Assembly: GCF_036181745.1 (NCBI RefSeq)
Contig: NZ_CP108080.1
Span: 6,761,501-6,825,500, forward strand
Reading direction: 5' to 3'
Length of the DNA: 64,000 nucleotides
From: Streptomyces sp. NBC_00259
GTDB lineage: Bacteria > Actinomycetota > Actinomycetes > Streptomycetales > Streptomycetaceae
Part shown: positions 1 through 8,833 of the stretch, piece after piece
Layout of the letters: each line of letters opens with the position of its first letter
Position numbering within the stretch: the first letter of the stretch is position 1
The notes under the pieces: model-generated
Seen by the model: only the letters and a program-made list of their open reading frames with translations
What the model was told of the DNA's origin: nothing
Databases searched by the model: none
Program-made: the position numbers and the translations under genes

Positions 1-1950
1 CGGATCGGCAGGTTCGACTGGGACCTCGGCAGCGGATCGCTCACCGCCGACGAGGAACTCTGCGCCATCCTCGGCATCGACTCCCCGGGATTCACCGGCA
101 CCATCGACGCACTCGCCGAGAGCGTCGTGCCCGAGGACGCGTACCAGCTGTGGGCCATGGCCCGCGAAGCGGCCCGGCACGAACGGCCGGTCGTGCGCCG
201 GATACGGCTGCACCACCTCGAAGGCCCGCCGCTCCTGGTGGAACTGGCGGGCCGTCCCGCGCACCAGCCCTCCGGCACCGCGGCGTGCCGGATCACCGGA
301 TCACTCATCGACCTCGGCGCCGGAATGATCGCTGGAGAGGCCGGGGACCGTCTTCCCGACGGCCTCTTCGCCCTCGACCGGGCCTGCCGCATCACCTATG
401 TCAATCGCGTCGCCGAGAAGCTGATCGGCACCAACCGCCACGATCTCGTCGGCCGGGTGCTGTGGGAAGCCGTGCCCTGGCTCGACTCGCCCGCCTACGC
501 GGACTACTACCGGGCGGCGCTGCTCTCCCACTCCGCCGTCGAGTTCCAGGCCGGCCGGGGCCAGGACGACTGGTTCACGCTCACCCTCTTCCCCGGCCAC
601 CAGGGCGTGACCGGCACGGTCGTCGCCGCCGAACGCCCCGACTACACCCCGGGTTCCGTCAGCCACCCGGGTGCGGGCATCGGCACCTTCGCCTCGCCCG
701 CCGACCGGGCCAGCGCCCTGTACCGGCCGGTCGCCCTGGCCATCGCCCTGACGGAGGCCGTCACCGCCCGCCAGGTCTCCGCGGTCGTCACCGAGGAACT
801 GCTGCCCGCGTTCGGCGGCCGGCAACTGGCCATCTACGTCCTGCACGAACGCCATCTCTATCTGGCCTGGGAGACCGGCTTCCCGGCCGGCTTCCTCGAA
901 CCCTTCGACGGCGTGGGCCTGGACGCGCGCATTCCCGGCGTCGAAACCCTCACCACCGGCCGCCCGATCTTCTTCGAGTCCATGGACACACTGGCCGCCG
1001 CCTACCCCGGGCTCGCGATCGACGCCTCCGTCGGTGCCCGGGCCTTCCTGCCGCTCATCGCCTCCGGCCGCCCCGTCGGCTCCTGCATCCTCGGCTTCGA
1101 CCACCCGCGCGGCTTCGCACCCGAGGAACGCACCGTCCTCACCGCCCTCGCCGGACTCATCGCCCAGGCCCTCGAACGCGCACAGCGCTACGACAGCGAA
1201 TCCGCCCTGGCCCGCGGCCTCCAGGACGCCCTCCTCCCGCACCGGCTGCCCGTCATCAGGAACGTGGAGACCGCCGGCCGCTACCTCCCCGGCACCCAGG
1301 GCATGGACGTCGGCGGCGACTGGTACGACGTCATCGAGACCGACCGCGGGCTCGCCCTCGTCATCGGCGACGTCCAGGGCCACGGGGTGTCCGCCGCCGC
1401 CATCATGGGGCAACTGCGCAGCGCCGTACGGGCGTTCGCCCTGGCCGGCCGGGAGCCCGACGAGGTCATGTCCGGGACCAACCGGCTGCTCATCGACCTC
1501 GACCCGGCACAGTTCGCCACCTGCTGCTACGTACGGCTCGACCCGGCGACCGGCGCGGCCCAGGCCGTGCGCGCCGGACACCCGCAGCCGCTGCTGCGCA
1601 GACCGGGCGGCAGGACCGAGGTGCTGGACCTCCCCGGCGGCATCGTCCTCGGCGTCGACCCGGAGGAGGCGTATCCCGTCTCCGAACTCACCCTGGAGCC
1701 CGGGGCGGTGCTGGCCCTCTACACCGACGGGCTCATCGAGGAGGCGGGCACCGACATCGACGCCGGGATCGAGCGGCTGCGCTCCACCCTCTCCAGGGTC
1801 AGCGGGATCACCATCGCCGACACCGCCGACCGCCTCATCCGTGAGGCGCGGCACGCCAAGGACCGGCCCGACGACATCGCGCTGCTGCTCACCGCCCGCT
1901 GGACCGGGCGGGAGGCCGGCCGGACCCTGGCAGACCCGGGCGGATCCTGA
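1..1950 (+). CDS. PAS-PAS-GAF-SpoIIE (PP2C-type) protein phosphatase, 5' end cut by window
   Basis: The reading frame is open from base 1, so the start lies outside the window; 649 residues are visible. The first about 100 residues look like a PAS fold, a second PAS spans about 115-210, a GAF domain about 240-385, and a SpoIIE/PP2C phosphatase about 425-640. The phosphatase motifs are clear (GGDWYD near 435, then GDVQGHG). Such proteins dephosphorylate anti-sigma-factor antagonists in sigma-B-like partner-switching or sense small ligands and redox state in Streptomyces. The substrate cannot be deduced: no anti-sigma factor gene is adjacent. The stop codon lies at the edge of a 57-bp tandem duplication. 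Confidence 0.93.
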   Translation, partial: RIGRFDWDLGSGSLTADEELCAILGIDSPGFTGTIDALAESVVPEDAYQLWAMAREAARHERPVVRRIRLHHLEGPPLLVELAGRPAHQPSGTAACRITGSLIDLGAGMIAGEAGDRLPDGLFALDRACRITYVNRVAEKLIGTNRHDLVGRVLWEAVPWLDSPAYADYYRAALLSHSAVEFQAGRGQDDWFTLTLFPGHQGVTGTVVAAERPDYTPGSVSHPGAGIGTFASPADRASALYRPVALAIALTEAVTARQVSAVVTEELLPAFGGRQLAIYVLHERHLYLAWETGFPAGFLEPFDGVGLDARIPGVETLTTGRPIFFESMDTLAAAYPGLAIDASVGARAFLPLIASGRPVGSCILGFDHPRGFAPEERTVLTALAGLIAQALERAQRYDSESALARGLQDALLPHRLPVIRNVETAGRYLPGTQGMDVGGDWYDVIETDRGLALVIGDVQGHGVSAAAIMGQLRSAVRAFALAGREPDEVMSGTNRLLIDLDPAQFATCCYVRLDPATGAAQAVRAGHPQPLLRRPGGRTEVLDLPGGIVLGVDPEEAYPVSELTLEPGAVLALYTDGLIEEAGTDIDAGIERLRSTLSRVSGITIADTADRLIREARHAKDRPDDIALLLTARWTGREAGRTLADPGGS

Positions 1951-2062
1951 CGGCCCGGCGCAGGAGCGAGGGCCCGGCGAACGAACGACGGCGCTTCTCC
2001 GGAGCGACGGCGCGGCGCAGGAGCGGCGGCCCGGCGCAGGAACGACGGCGCTCCTCCGGAAC
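1949..2062. repeat. 57-bp tandem duplication between convergent genes
   Basis: Two imperfect copies (1949-2005 and 2006-2062) lie head to tail between the convergent phosphatase and NmrA-like genes. Each begins with GACGGC and ends with CTCCGGA plus two bases. The first copy starts inside the TGA stop codon of the phosphatase gene. They contain short GC-rich self-complementary stretches and may take part in bidirectional termination. No coding role is apparent. Confidence 0.7.
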
Positions 2063-2086
2063 CGCGGCCACCTCAGGGGCGCGGTC

Positions 2087-2941
2087 TCACATACGGAACG
2101 CGGCCGCACCCCGGAAGGCGTCGGCGTGCGCCTGCGCCCACTGCGCGAACGTCCGCGGCGGGCGGCCCGTCAGATCGCCGACGGCCGGCAGCACCGGCGA
2201 CTCGTCCAGCGTCCCCTCGGCGAAGAAGCCGAAGAACGCGTCGACGTACTCGACCGGCATCCGGGCCTCCATCACGGCCCGTGCCTCCTCGTCCGACAGC
2301 GCCTCGAAGCGCAGCGTCCGGCCGAGCACCTCGCCGAGGATCCGCGCCCGGTCGGCGGGCAGCAGCGCCTCAGGACCGGACAGCGTGTAGGCCCGGCCCT
2401 CGTGACCGGACCCCGTCAGCGCGAGAGCAGCGACGGCGGCGATGTCGCGGGGGTCGACGACGGCGCTGCGGGCACCGGCGAACGGGGCGCGCACGGTGTC
2501 GCTCCCGGCGCGCAGCGCCTCCGCCCACTCCAGGGTGTTCGACATGAACGAGAACGGGCGCAGAAACGTCCACGGCAGTCCCGACTCCCTGACCGCCGAC
2601 TCCGCCTCGGTCATGTAGCGGGTCACGGCGTTCGACGTGTCACCGTCGGGCACCGAGGCGCCGGACAGCAGCACGACCCGCTCGACCCCGGCCGCGCGCA
2701 TGGCGGCGAGCGACTCATGCGCCTGCTGGTGGCCGGGCATCATGAAGACGGCCCGTACGCCGTCGAGCGCGGCCGCCACCGAATCGGCGCTGTTCAGATC
2801 CCCTGACACTCCCTCAGCGCCCGTGGGCAGATCCGCCGAGGCCGCGGACCGGCTGAACGCCCGCACCGGTGCTCCCGCCCGGGCCAGCGCGCTCACCAGC
2901 TCGGAGCCGACATGGCCCGTGGCGCCGGTCACCAGAATCAT
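2087..2941 (-). CDS. NmrA-like NAD(P)-binding protein (atypical SDR family)
   Basis: The start at 2941 gives 284 residues beginning MILVTGATGHVGSE, a Rossmann nucleotide-binding motif at the extreme N terminus, and has a GGAGGG ribosome site about 8 bases upstream. The frame stays open further upstream, but that part reads as antisense to the neighbouring gene. The family includes NmrA-like redox sensors, quinone reductase QorB-like proteins and epimerase-like oxidoreductases; the C-terminal part carries the usual substrate-side helices (RPFSFMSNTLEWA). The protein is probably cytosolic. No operon partner is visible: it is divergent from the small gene at 3134. The substrate is unknown. Confidence 0.85.
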   Translation of the reverse strand: MILVTGATGHVGSELVSALARAGAPVRAFSRSAASADLPTGAEGVSGDLNSADSVAAALDGVRAVFMMPGHQQAHESLAAMRAAGVERVVLLSGASVPDGDTSNAVTRYMTEAESAVRESGLPWTFLRPFSFMSNTLEWAEALRAGSDTVRAPFAGARSAVVDPRDIAAVAALALTGSGHEGRAYTLSGPEALLPADRARILGEVLGRTLRFEALSDEEARAVMEARMPVEYVDAFFGFFAEGTLDESPVLPAVGDLTGRPPRTFAQWAQAHADAFRGAAAFRM

Positions 2942-3133
2942 GCGGGTTCCCTCCACCTGCGGCCGGGCACTCCCACCCAGTCTCACGCCGGGCCGTGGCG
3001 CCCGCCACCCGGTGCCATCGGAGCGGCCGCCCCGGCGTGCCCGGCGCGGCGTGCGGGGAGCGGCCGGGCGGGGCACGCTGGTCCTGGGGCTGCCGGCCGC
3101 CCGGCGCAGGGCCGTGGAGGAAGGGGAGCTGCG

Positions 3134-3433
3134 ATGTTCGCGAGACTGAGCAGGTACCAGGGGTCGCCCGTCCCCGCCGAGGGCGATCTGTCGGCGCATG
3201 CGGAAGCGGTCGTCAAGCGGATACGGGGACTTCCCGGGTTCCTCGGCGTGTACTACTTCGTCGAGCGGGCGACCGGCAAGGCCGTGTCGCTGACCCTGTG
3301 GGAGGACGAGCAGACCATGCAGGCGAGCGAGGAGCGGGCCGACCGGATCCGGGTGGAGACCGCACACAGGGAAGGCCAGCGCATCGTCTCCGTCGAGCGC
3401 TACGAAGTGGGGTTCAGCCACCTCGTCCCCTGA
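3134..3433 (+). CDS. small ferredoxin-like (ABM/Dabb-type) fold protein
   Basis: This 99-residue protein (MFARLSRYQGSPVPAEG...) has the length and pattern of the dimeric alpha-beta-barrel family (antibiotic biosynthesis monooxygenase, EthD and relatives), with a central stretch FLGVYYFVERATGKAVSLTLWE and a helix after it. The start at 3134 is supported by an AAGGGGAG ribosome site about 4 bases upstream. It is divergent from the NmrA-like gene. A catalytic role cannot be fixed from sequence; many members act as small oxygenases or stress-related heme or quinone binders. I recognise the fold class only. Confidence 0.6.
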   Translation: MFARLSRYQGSPVPAEGDLSAHAEAVVKRIRGLPGFLGVYYFVERATGKAVSLTLWEDEQTMQASEERADRIRVETAHREGQRIVSVERYEVGFSHLVP

Positions 3434-3468
3434 GCCGGTGCCGGGCCGTCAGCGCCTGCCCTCCCACG

Positions 3469-3494
3469 GCTTTGTCCTGGGTGTGGAGAAAGTT
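3469..3494. promoter_or_regulatory. bipartite motif upstream of the ROK gene (copy 1)
   Basis: GCTTTGTCCTG (3469-3479), a 5-base spacer and GGAGAAAGTT (3485-3494) recur with identical sequence and spacing at 11143-11168 upstream of the giant ThuA/DUF1080 gene. Here an AACTT half-site follows 17 bases later (about 3512-3516), giving a loose dyad with AAGTT. The position before a ROK-family repressor gene suggests the ROK operator, by inference. Confidence 0.6.
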
Positions 3495-3616
3495 GTAGTG
3501 GATTGCTGCTCAACTTCTTCCCACTCGGGGAAAGCGCTGCTAGGTTCCCCTCGAAAGCCCGACGGAAGCGGCTGACTGGGGTTCCCCATGCAGATGTTCA
3601 GGGGAGGGAGGGGCGC

Positions 3617-4807
3617 GTGAGACGCATGACGGCTCGACCGGCCAACGCGCACCAGGCGCGACTTCTGCGGCTGTTGCGTGACGGCGGTCCCAACTCCCGT
3701 GCCCAGCTGGGCGATCAGGTCGACCTCTCCCGTTCCAAGCTCGCCGTCGAGGTCGACCGGCTGCTCGAGACCGGGCTGGTCGTCGCGGACGGTCTCGCCG
3801 CCTCCCGTGGCGGCCGCCGTTCGCACAACATCCGGCTCGCCCCGAACCTGCGCTTCCTCGGCGTCGACATCGGAGCCACCTCCGTCGATGTCGCCGTCAC
3901 CAATGCCGAACTGGAGGTCCTCGGCCACCTCAACCACCCGATGGACGTCCGCGAAGGCCCGGTCGCCGTCTTCGAGCAGGTCCTCGCCATGGCCGCCAAG
4001 CTGAAGGCCTCCGGCCTCGCCGAGGGCTTCGACGGCGCGGGCATCGGCGTACCGGGACCCGTCCGCTACCCCGAAGGCGTCCCCGTCGCTCCACCGATCA
4101 TGCCCGGCTGGGACGGCTTCCCGGTCCGCGAGGCACTCAGCCAGGAACTCGGCTGCCCGGTCATGGTCGACAACGACGTGAACCTGATGGCGATGGGGGA
4201 GCAGCACGCGGGCGTCGCACGCTCCGTCGGCGACTTCCTCTGCATCAAGATCGGTACGGGTATCGGCTGCGGCATCGTCGTCGGCGGCGAGGTCTACCGG
4301 GGTACGACCGGCAGCGCCGGCGACATCGGCCACATCCAGGTCGAGGCCGGCGGACGTCCCTGCGCCTGCGGCAACAAGGGCTGCCTGGAAGCCCACTTCA
4401 GCGGTGCCGCGCTCGCCCGCGACGCCGAGGACGCGGCCCGCACCGGACGGTCGCCGGAGCTCGCCGCACGGCTGGACACGGCGGGCAGGCTCACCGCCGC
4501 CGACGTCGCCACGGCGGCCGCGGCCGGCGACTCCACCTCACTCGACCTGATCCGCGAGGGCGGCAACCGGGTCGGCCAGGTCATCGCCGGACTCGTCAGC
4601 TTCTTCAACCCGGGCCTCGTGGTGATCGGCGGCGGGGTCACCGGACTCGGCCACACCCTGCTCGCCAGCGTCCGCACCCAGGTCTACCGGCAGTCACTGC
4701 CGCTGGCCACCGGCAATCTCCCCATCGTGCTGGGCGAACTGGGCCCCACCGCCGGCGTCATCGGCGCGGCCCGCCTCATCAGCGACCACCTGTTCTCCCC
4801 CGCCTGA
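3617..4807 (+). CDS. ROK-family transcriptional regulator
   Basis: The protein has 396 residues from a GTG start at 3617, preceded closely by GGGAGGGAGGGG; an in-frame ATG at 3626 is the alternative. The N-terminal about 75 residues form a winged helix (NAHQARLLRLLRDGGPNSRAQLGDQVDLSRSKLA pattern). From about residue 80 comes a ROK sugar-kinase fold with a DIGATS-type phosphate loop and a cysteine-rich zinc motif, CACGNKGCLEAH, near 260. ROK repressors bind operator DNA until a sugar or sugar phosphate is sensed. It lies 198 bases upstream of, and in line with, the ABC importer genes and most likely regulates them and the gene at 11366, which shares its upstream motif. Confidence 0.93.
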   Translation: MRRMTARPANAHQARLLRLLRDGGPNSRAQLGDQVDLSRSKLAVEVDRLLETGLVVADGLAASRGGRRSHNIRLAPNLRFLGVDIGATSVDVAVTNAELEVLGHLNHPMDVREGPVAVFEQVLAMAAKLKASGLAEGFDGAGIGVPGPVRYPEGVPVAPPIMPGWDGFPVREALSQELGCPVMVDNDVNLMAMGEQHAGVARSVGDFLCIKIGTGIGCGIVVGGEVYRGTTGSAGDIGHIQVEAGGRPCACGNKGCLEAHFSGAALARDAEDAARTGRSPELAARLDTAGRLTAADVATAAAAGDSTSLDLIREGGNRVGQVIAGLVSFFNPGLVVIGGGVTGLGHTLLASVRTQVYRQSLPLATGNLPIVLGELGPTAGVIGAARLISDHLFSPA

Positions 4808-4828
4808 TCAACACCGGCGGCCCATGGC

Positions 4829-4878
4829 CGTCCGTTCCGCACGGGGCTCCGGACGAAGGCCCGGGGAAGGAACGGACG
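4829..4878. terminator. inverted repeat after the ROK gene
   Basis: Perfect 10-base arms, CGTCCGTTCC (4829-4838) and GGAACGGACG (4869-4878), enclose a GC-rich 30-base loop just after the ROK stop codon. There is no T-run. It could attenuate or terminate the ROK transcript before the transporter genes, or be regulatory. Confidence 0.45.
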
Positions 4879-4901
4879 GGCACGAGCCACCCGGGATCCC
4901 G

Positions 4902-4942
4902 CACCTGACGGCACCACCGTCCCGTCACCTGACGGCACCACC
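4902..4942. promoter_or_regulatory. 17-bp direct repeat upstream of the ABC importer
   Basis: CACCTGACGGCACCACC occurs at 4902-4918 and again at 4926-4942, a 24-bp period, 64 bases before the ATPase start. An exact repeat of this size in the leader suggests a regulator-binding site, but no -35/-10 pair can be placed confidently. Confidence 0.4.
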
Positions 4943-5005
4943 CGCACCGCGCACTGGTCATCAGCCCTGCTCGCTCACCGGCCGCACCCGCCGAGGGGAT
5001 CCGCC

Positions 5006-6541
5006 ATGGCACCAGAACCACCCGCACCCCCCGCACCACCCCTGCTCACCATGTCCGGCATCACCAAGTCCTTCCCCGGCGTCCGTGCCCTCGACGGGGT
5101 GGACCTGGACGTCCAGGCCGGCGAGGTCCACTGCCTCCTCGGCCAGAACGGTGCCGGGAAGTCCACCCTCATCAAGGTGCTCGCCGGAGCCCACCAGCCC
5201 GACGACGGACAGATCACCTGGCGCGGCGAACCCGTCGCGCTGAAGTCGCCCATCGCCGCCATGCGCCTCGGCATCGCCACCATCTACCAGGAACTCGACC
5301 TGGTGGAGGGCCTGTCGGTCGCCGAGAACGTGTTCCTCGGCCATGAGCCGACCGCCGCCGGGTTCGTCGTCCGCGGCCGGGAGGCCCGGCAGGCCACCAC
5401 CGCGCTCCTGCGCCGCCTCGGCCACCCCGAGATCGATCCCGCCCGCCCGGTCGGCCGACTCTCCGCCGCCCAGCAGCAGATCGTCTCCATGGCCCGCGCG
5501 CTCTCCCACGACGTACGCCTCATCGTCATGGACGAGCCGTCCGCCGCCCTCGACCCCGACGAGACCGACAACCTCTTCCGTATCGTCGCCGGCCTCACCG
5601 CCGCAGGCGTCGCCGTCGTCTACATCTCCCACCGGCTGGAGGAGATCCGCCGCATCGGCGACCGCGTCACCGTCCTCAAGGACGGCCGGGCCGTGGCCGG
5701 CGGACTGCCCGCCAAGGAGACCCCCACGCGGGACATCGTTGCCATGATGACCGGCCGCAACGTCGAGTACGTCTTCCCCGACCGGCCCACCGCCCCGGCC
5801 GGCGGCGCCCCCGTCCTCCGGGTCGAAGGGCTCGCCCGGGACGGCGAGTTCGCGCCCGTCGACCTGGAGCTGCGCCCGGGGGAGATCGTCGGACTCGCCG
5901 GTCTCGTCGGCTCGGGACGCTCCGAGATCCTGGAGACCATCTTCGGAGCCCGCCGGCCCACCGCGGGCCGGGTCAGTGTCGACGGCCACGCACTCAAACC
6001 CGGCAGCGTACGCTCCGCCGTCCGTGCCGGACTCGGACTCGCACCCGAGGAACGCAAGGCCCAGGGCCTGCTGATGCTGGAATCCGTCACCCGCAACGTG
6101 TCGGTGTCCTCCCTCTCCCGCTTCTCCCGCGGCGGCTGGCTCGACCGCGGCGCCGAGCGCCGGGCCGCACAGCGGGCCACCCGGGAGCTGTCGCTGCGCC
6201 CCGACAACCCCGACGCCCGTATCCGCACCCTCTCCGGCGGCAACCAGCAGAAGGCGGTCCTCGCCCGCTGGCTGCTGCGCGGCTGCCGTGTCCTGCTGCT
6301 GGACGAGCCGACCCGCGGCGTCGACGTCGGCGCCCGCGCCGAGCTGTACGCGGTGATCCGCCGGCTCGCCGACGAAGGGCTCGCCGTCCTCCTCGTCTCC
6401 AGCGAGGTGCCCGAAGTACTGGGCCTCGCCGACCGGGTGCTGGTGCTCCGCGAAGGCCGTGTCGTGCACACGGCGCCCGCCGGGGAGCTGGACGAGCACC
6501 GTGTACTCGACCTTGTCATGGAAGGGAGCCCGAGCTCATGA
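5006..6541 (+). CDS. sugar ABC importer, two-domain ATPase (RbsA/XylG family)
   Basis: This 511-residue cytoplasmic protein has two tandem ABC domains. Domain 1 has Walker A GQNGAGKST near residue 48, a variant signature LSAAQQQ, and Walker B VMDEPSAAL. Domain 2 has a degenerate Walker A (GLVGSGRSE, no lysine), signature LSGGNQQK and Walker B LLLDEPTRGVDVG. A weak second site is the norm in the CUT2 (ribose/xylose/galactose) class. The start follows GAGGGGAT. The stop overlaps the permease start by ATGA (6538-6541), so the two are translationally coupled. Substrate class: a monosaccharide or related polyol; the identity is not fixed. Confidence 0.95.
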   Translation: MAPEPPAPPAPPLLTMSGITKSFPGVRALDGVDLDVQAGEVHCLLGQNGAGKSTLIKVLAGAHQPDDGQITWRGEPVALKSPIAAMRLGIATIYQELDLVEGLSVAENVFLGHEPTAAGFVVRGREARQATTALLRRLGHPEIDPARPVGRLSAAQQQIVSMARALSHDVRLIVMDEPSAALDPDETDNLFRIVAGLTAAGVAVVYISHRLEEIRRIGDRVTVLKDGRAVAGGLPAKETPTRDIVAMMTGRNVEYVFPDRPTAPAGGAPVLRVEGLARDGEFAPVDLELRPGEIVGLAGLVGSGRSEILETIFGARRPTAGRVSVDGHALKPGSVRSAVRAGLGLAPEERKAQGLLMLESVTRNVSVSSLSRFSRGGWLDRGAERRAAQRATRELSLRPDNPDARIRTLSGGNQQKAVLARWLLRGCRVLLLDEPTRGVDVGARAELYAVIRRLADEGLAVLLVSSEVPEVLGLADRVLVLREGRVVHTAPAGELDEHRVLDLVMEGSPSS

Positions 6542-7569
6542 CGCAGCCCGCCTCCGAGGCCCCGCAGGCACCGCCGCAGGCCCCGGCCACGTCCCCGGCC
6601 GCCAAGGGCGGCCGGCCGGCCCTGGGACTGCGCGCCGACATCCGCAACCTGTCGCTGCTCGGCGTCCTCGCCGTGCTCGTCGCGGTCGGCGGCATCACCA
6701 AGCCCGACACCTTCCTGGACACCTCCAACCTCCAGCTGGTGCTCACCCAGGCGTCCGTCATCGGCGTCGTCACCGTCGGCATGACCTTCGTCATCACCAG
6801 CGGCGGCATCGATCTCTCCGTCGGCGCGATCGTGGCCCTGGCGTCGGTGTGGGCGACGACCCTCGCCACCCAGGAGTACGGCTTCGCGGGCATCCTCTTC
6901 ACCGCGCTGATCGTCGGCGTCGGCTGCGGCCTGGTGAACGGTCTGCTCATCGCCTACGGCGGCATGGTGCCGTTCATCGCGACCCTCGCCATGCTCGCCT
7001 CGGCGCGCGGTCTCGCCCTGCAGATCACCGACGGCAAGACGCAGATCGTGAGCGTGCAGCCGGTGCTCGACCTCGGCGTCCCCGACTCCTATCTGCTCGG
7101 CATCCCTCCGCTGGTGCTGGTCTTCGCCGCCGTCACCGTCGTCGGCTGGCTGGTGCTGAACCGGACCACGTTCGGACGCCGCACCGTCGCCGTCGGCGGC
7201 AACGCGGAGGCGGCCCGGCTCGCCGGGATCGACGTACGCCGCCAGCGGCTCTACCTGTATCTGCTCTCCGGGCTGTGCTGCGGCATCGCGGCCTTCCTGC
7301 TGATCATCCTGTCGGGCTCCGGCCAGAACACCAACGGCAATCTGTACGAGCTCGACGCCATCGCCGCCGCGATCATCGGCGGCACCCTGCTCAGCGGCGG
7401 CCGCGGCACCATCGTCGGCTCCGTCCTCGGTGTCCTCGTCTTCACCACCATCACCAACATCTTCGCTCTCAACAATCTGGAGAGCGCCGTCCAGCAGATC
7501 GCCAAGGGAGCGATCATCGTGGCCGCCGTCCTGGTCCAGCGCAGCACCTTGCGCAACGGCGAGGCATGA
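6538..7569 (+). CDS. sugar ABC importer permease (RbsC family)
   Basis: This integral membrane protein of 343 residues has an Ala/Pro-rich cytosolic N-terminal tail of about 25 residues followed by eight to ten hydrophobic segments. The family signature region TSGGIDLSVGAIVALASVWA is near residue 95, and the coupling-loop region AAIIGGTLLSGGRGT is near 280. It presumably works as a homodimer with the ATPase at 5006 and the lipoprotein at 7742. It overlaps the ATPase gene by four bases. Length and motifs match CUT2 permeases, and no defect is seen. Confidence 0.95.
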   Translation: MTQPASEAPQAPPQAPATSPAAKGGRPALGLRADIRNLSLLGVLAVLVAVGGITKPDTFLDTSNLQLVLTQASVIGVVTVGMTFVITSGGIDLSVGAIVALASVWATTLATQEYGFAGILFTALIVGVGCGLVNGLLIAYGGMVPFIATLAMLASARGLALQITDGKTQIVSVQPVLDLGVPDSYLLGIPPLVLVFAAVTVVGWLVLNRTTFGRRTVAVGGNAEAARLAGIDVRRQRLYLYLLSGLCCGIAAFLLIILSGSGQNTNGNLYELDAIAAAIIGGTLLSGGRGTIVGSVLGVLVFTTITNIFALNNLESAVQQIAKGAIIVAAVLVQRSTLRNGEA

Positions 7570-7741
7570 CACGGCACATGTGACACCGGGCGTGTGACAT
7601 TGCGCCCGTGACACCGCGCTCGTGCCGTTGCGTACGTGCCATCGCGTACGTGACACCTCGCACCTTTCGCCCTCGCACTCTTCCTCCTCTCACCCCGCCC
7701 CGCACGCCCGATCACGCCTGGCCCGAAAGGGGTCCATCGCC
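7570..7741. other. permease-to-binding-protein spacer with degenerate GTGACAC/CGTACGTG repeats
   Basis: This 172-base spacer contains repeated variants of GTGACA(C/T) and GCGTACGTGCCATC between 7567 and 7665, then a pyrimidine-rich tract and AAAGGGGTCCATCGCC before the next start. Extra distance before the binding-protein gene is common and often holds an RNA-processing or promoter element that raises binding-protein expression. No clear hairpin is visible. Confidence 0.4.
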
Positions 7742-8788
7742 ATGCCAGAAATCCCGGCCACCAGCCGCAGAGGACTGCTGTTCGGCACCGCCGCCGTCTC
7801 CGCCGGCGCCCTCCTCACCGCCTGCACCAGCAACGAGCCGAAGAAGAGCGACACGGCCACCAACAACGTCCCGGCCGCCGACGACAAGCCCGGAAAGGCC
7901 GTCACCATCGGCTTCGCCGGACCGCAGGCCGACCACGGCTGGCTCAACGCGATCAACGAGAACGCCAAGGAGCGCGCCAAGAAGTACTCCGAGGTGACCC
8001 TGGAGATCACCGAGGGCTCGAACGACACCGCCGCCCAGATCGGCCAGATCCAGACGCTGATCAACAAGAAGGTCGACGTCCTGGTGATCCTGCCGGCCGA
8101 CGGCAAGGCCCTCACCCAGGTCGGCCTCCAGGCCATGAAGGCCGGCATCCCGGTGATCAACCTGGACCGGATCTTCGCCTCCCCGCAGGCGTACCGCTGC
8201 TGGATCGGCGGCGACAACTACGGCATGGGCCTCAACGCGGGCCGCTTCATCGGCGAGCAGCTCAAGGACAAGCCGAACGCCAAGGTCATCGAGCTCGCCG
8301 GAATGGACAACCTGGAGCTCACCAAGCAGCGCACCCAGGGCTTCGACGACGCCCTGAAGAACTACCCCAACATCAAGAAGGTCGCCCGCCAGGCGGCCGA
8401 GTTCACCGTCGAGTCCGGCCAGGCCAAGATGGCCCAGCTGCTCCAGGCGCAGAAGCAGTTCGACGCGCTGTGGAACCACGACGACGACCAGGGCGTGGGT
8501 GCCCTGCGCGCCATCCAGCAGGCCGGCCGGGACGACTTCCTCATGGTCGGCGGCGCCGGCGCCAAGTCCGCGATGGACGCCATCAAGGCCGACAACAGCG
8601 TGCTGAAGGCAACGGTCCTCTACCCGCCGACGATGGCCGCCTCCGCCATCGACCTGGCCCGCGCCCTCGGCCAGGCCAAGGGCGTCAGCGGCATGGCGGA
8701 GCTGGAGATCCCCGCCTCCATCACCCTCTACTCGGCCGTCGTCACCAAGGACAACGTCGACCAGTACCTGCCCACGGGCTTCAACTGA
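7742..8788 (+). CDS. sugar ABC importer substrate-binding lipoprotein
   Basis: The protein has 348 residues. The N terminus shows a twin-arginine (SRRGLLF) and a lipobox ALLTAC near residue 28, so it is exported, probably by Tat, and lipid-anchored outside the membrane. The rest is a type-I periplasmic binding fold: VTIGFAGPQADHGWLN at the mature N terminus, DVLVILPADGKAL near 115, and NHDDDQGVGALRAIQ near 245. This is the RbsB-like, CUT2-class partner of the ATPase and permease upstream. The start at 7742 is preceded by GAAAGGGG. The ligand is unknown; co-location with a sugar dehydrogenase and isomerase suggests a glycoside, monosaccharide or cyclitol. Confidence 0.94.
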   Translation: MPEIPATSRRGLLFGTAAVSAGALLTACTSNEPKKSDTATNNVPAADDKPGKAVTIGFAGPQADHGWLNAINENAKERAKKYSEVTLEITEGSNDTAAQIGQIQTLINKKVDVLVILPADGKALTQVGLQAMKAGIPVINLDRIFASPQAYRCWIGGDNYGMGLNAGRFIGEQLKDKPNAKVIELAGMDNLELTKQRTQGFDDALKNYPNIKKVARQAAEFTVESGQAKMAQLLQAQKQFDALWNHDDDQGVGALRAIQQAGRDDFLMVGGAGAKSAMDAIKADNSVLKATVLYPPTMAASAIDLARALGQAKGVSGMAELEIPASITLYSAVVTKDNVDQYLPTGFN

Positions 8789-8833
8789 TCGGCCCGCCCG
8801 CCCCCACCGCGCAACCGACGAGGAGGAATCCGT

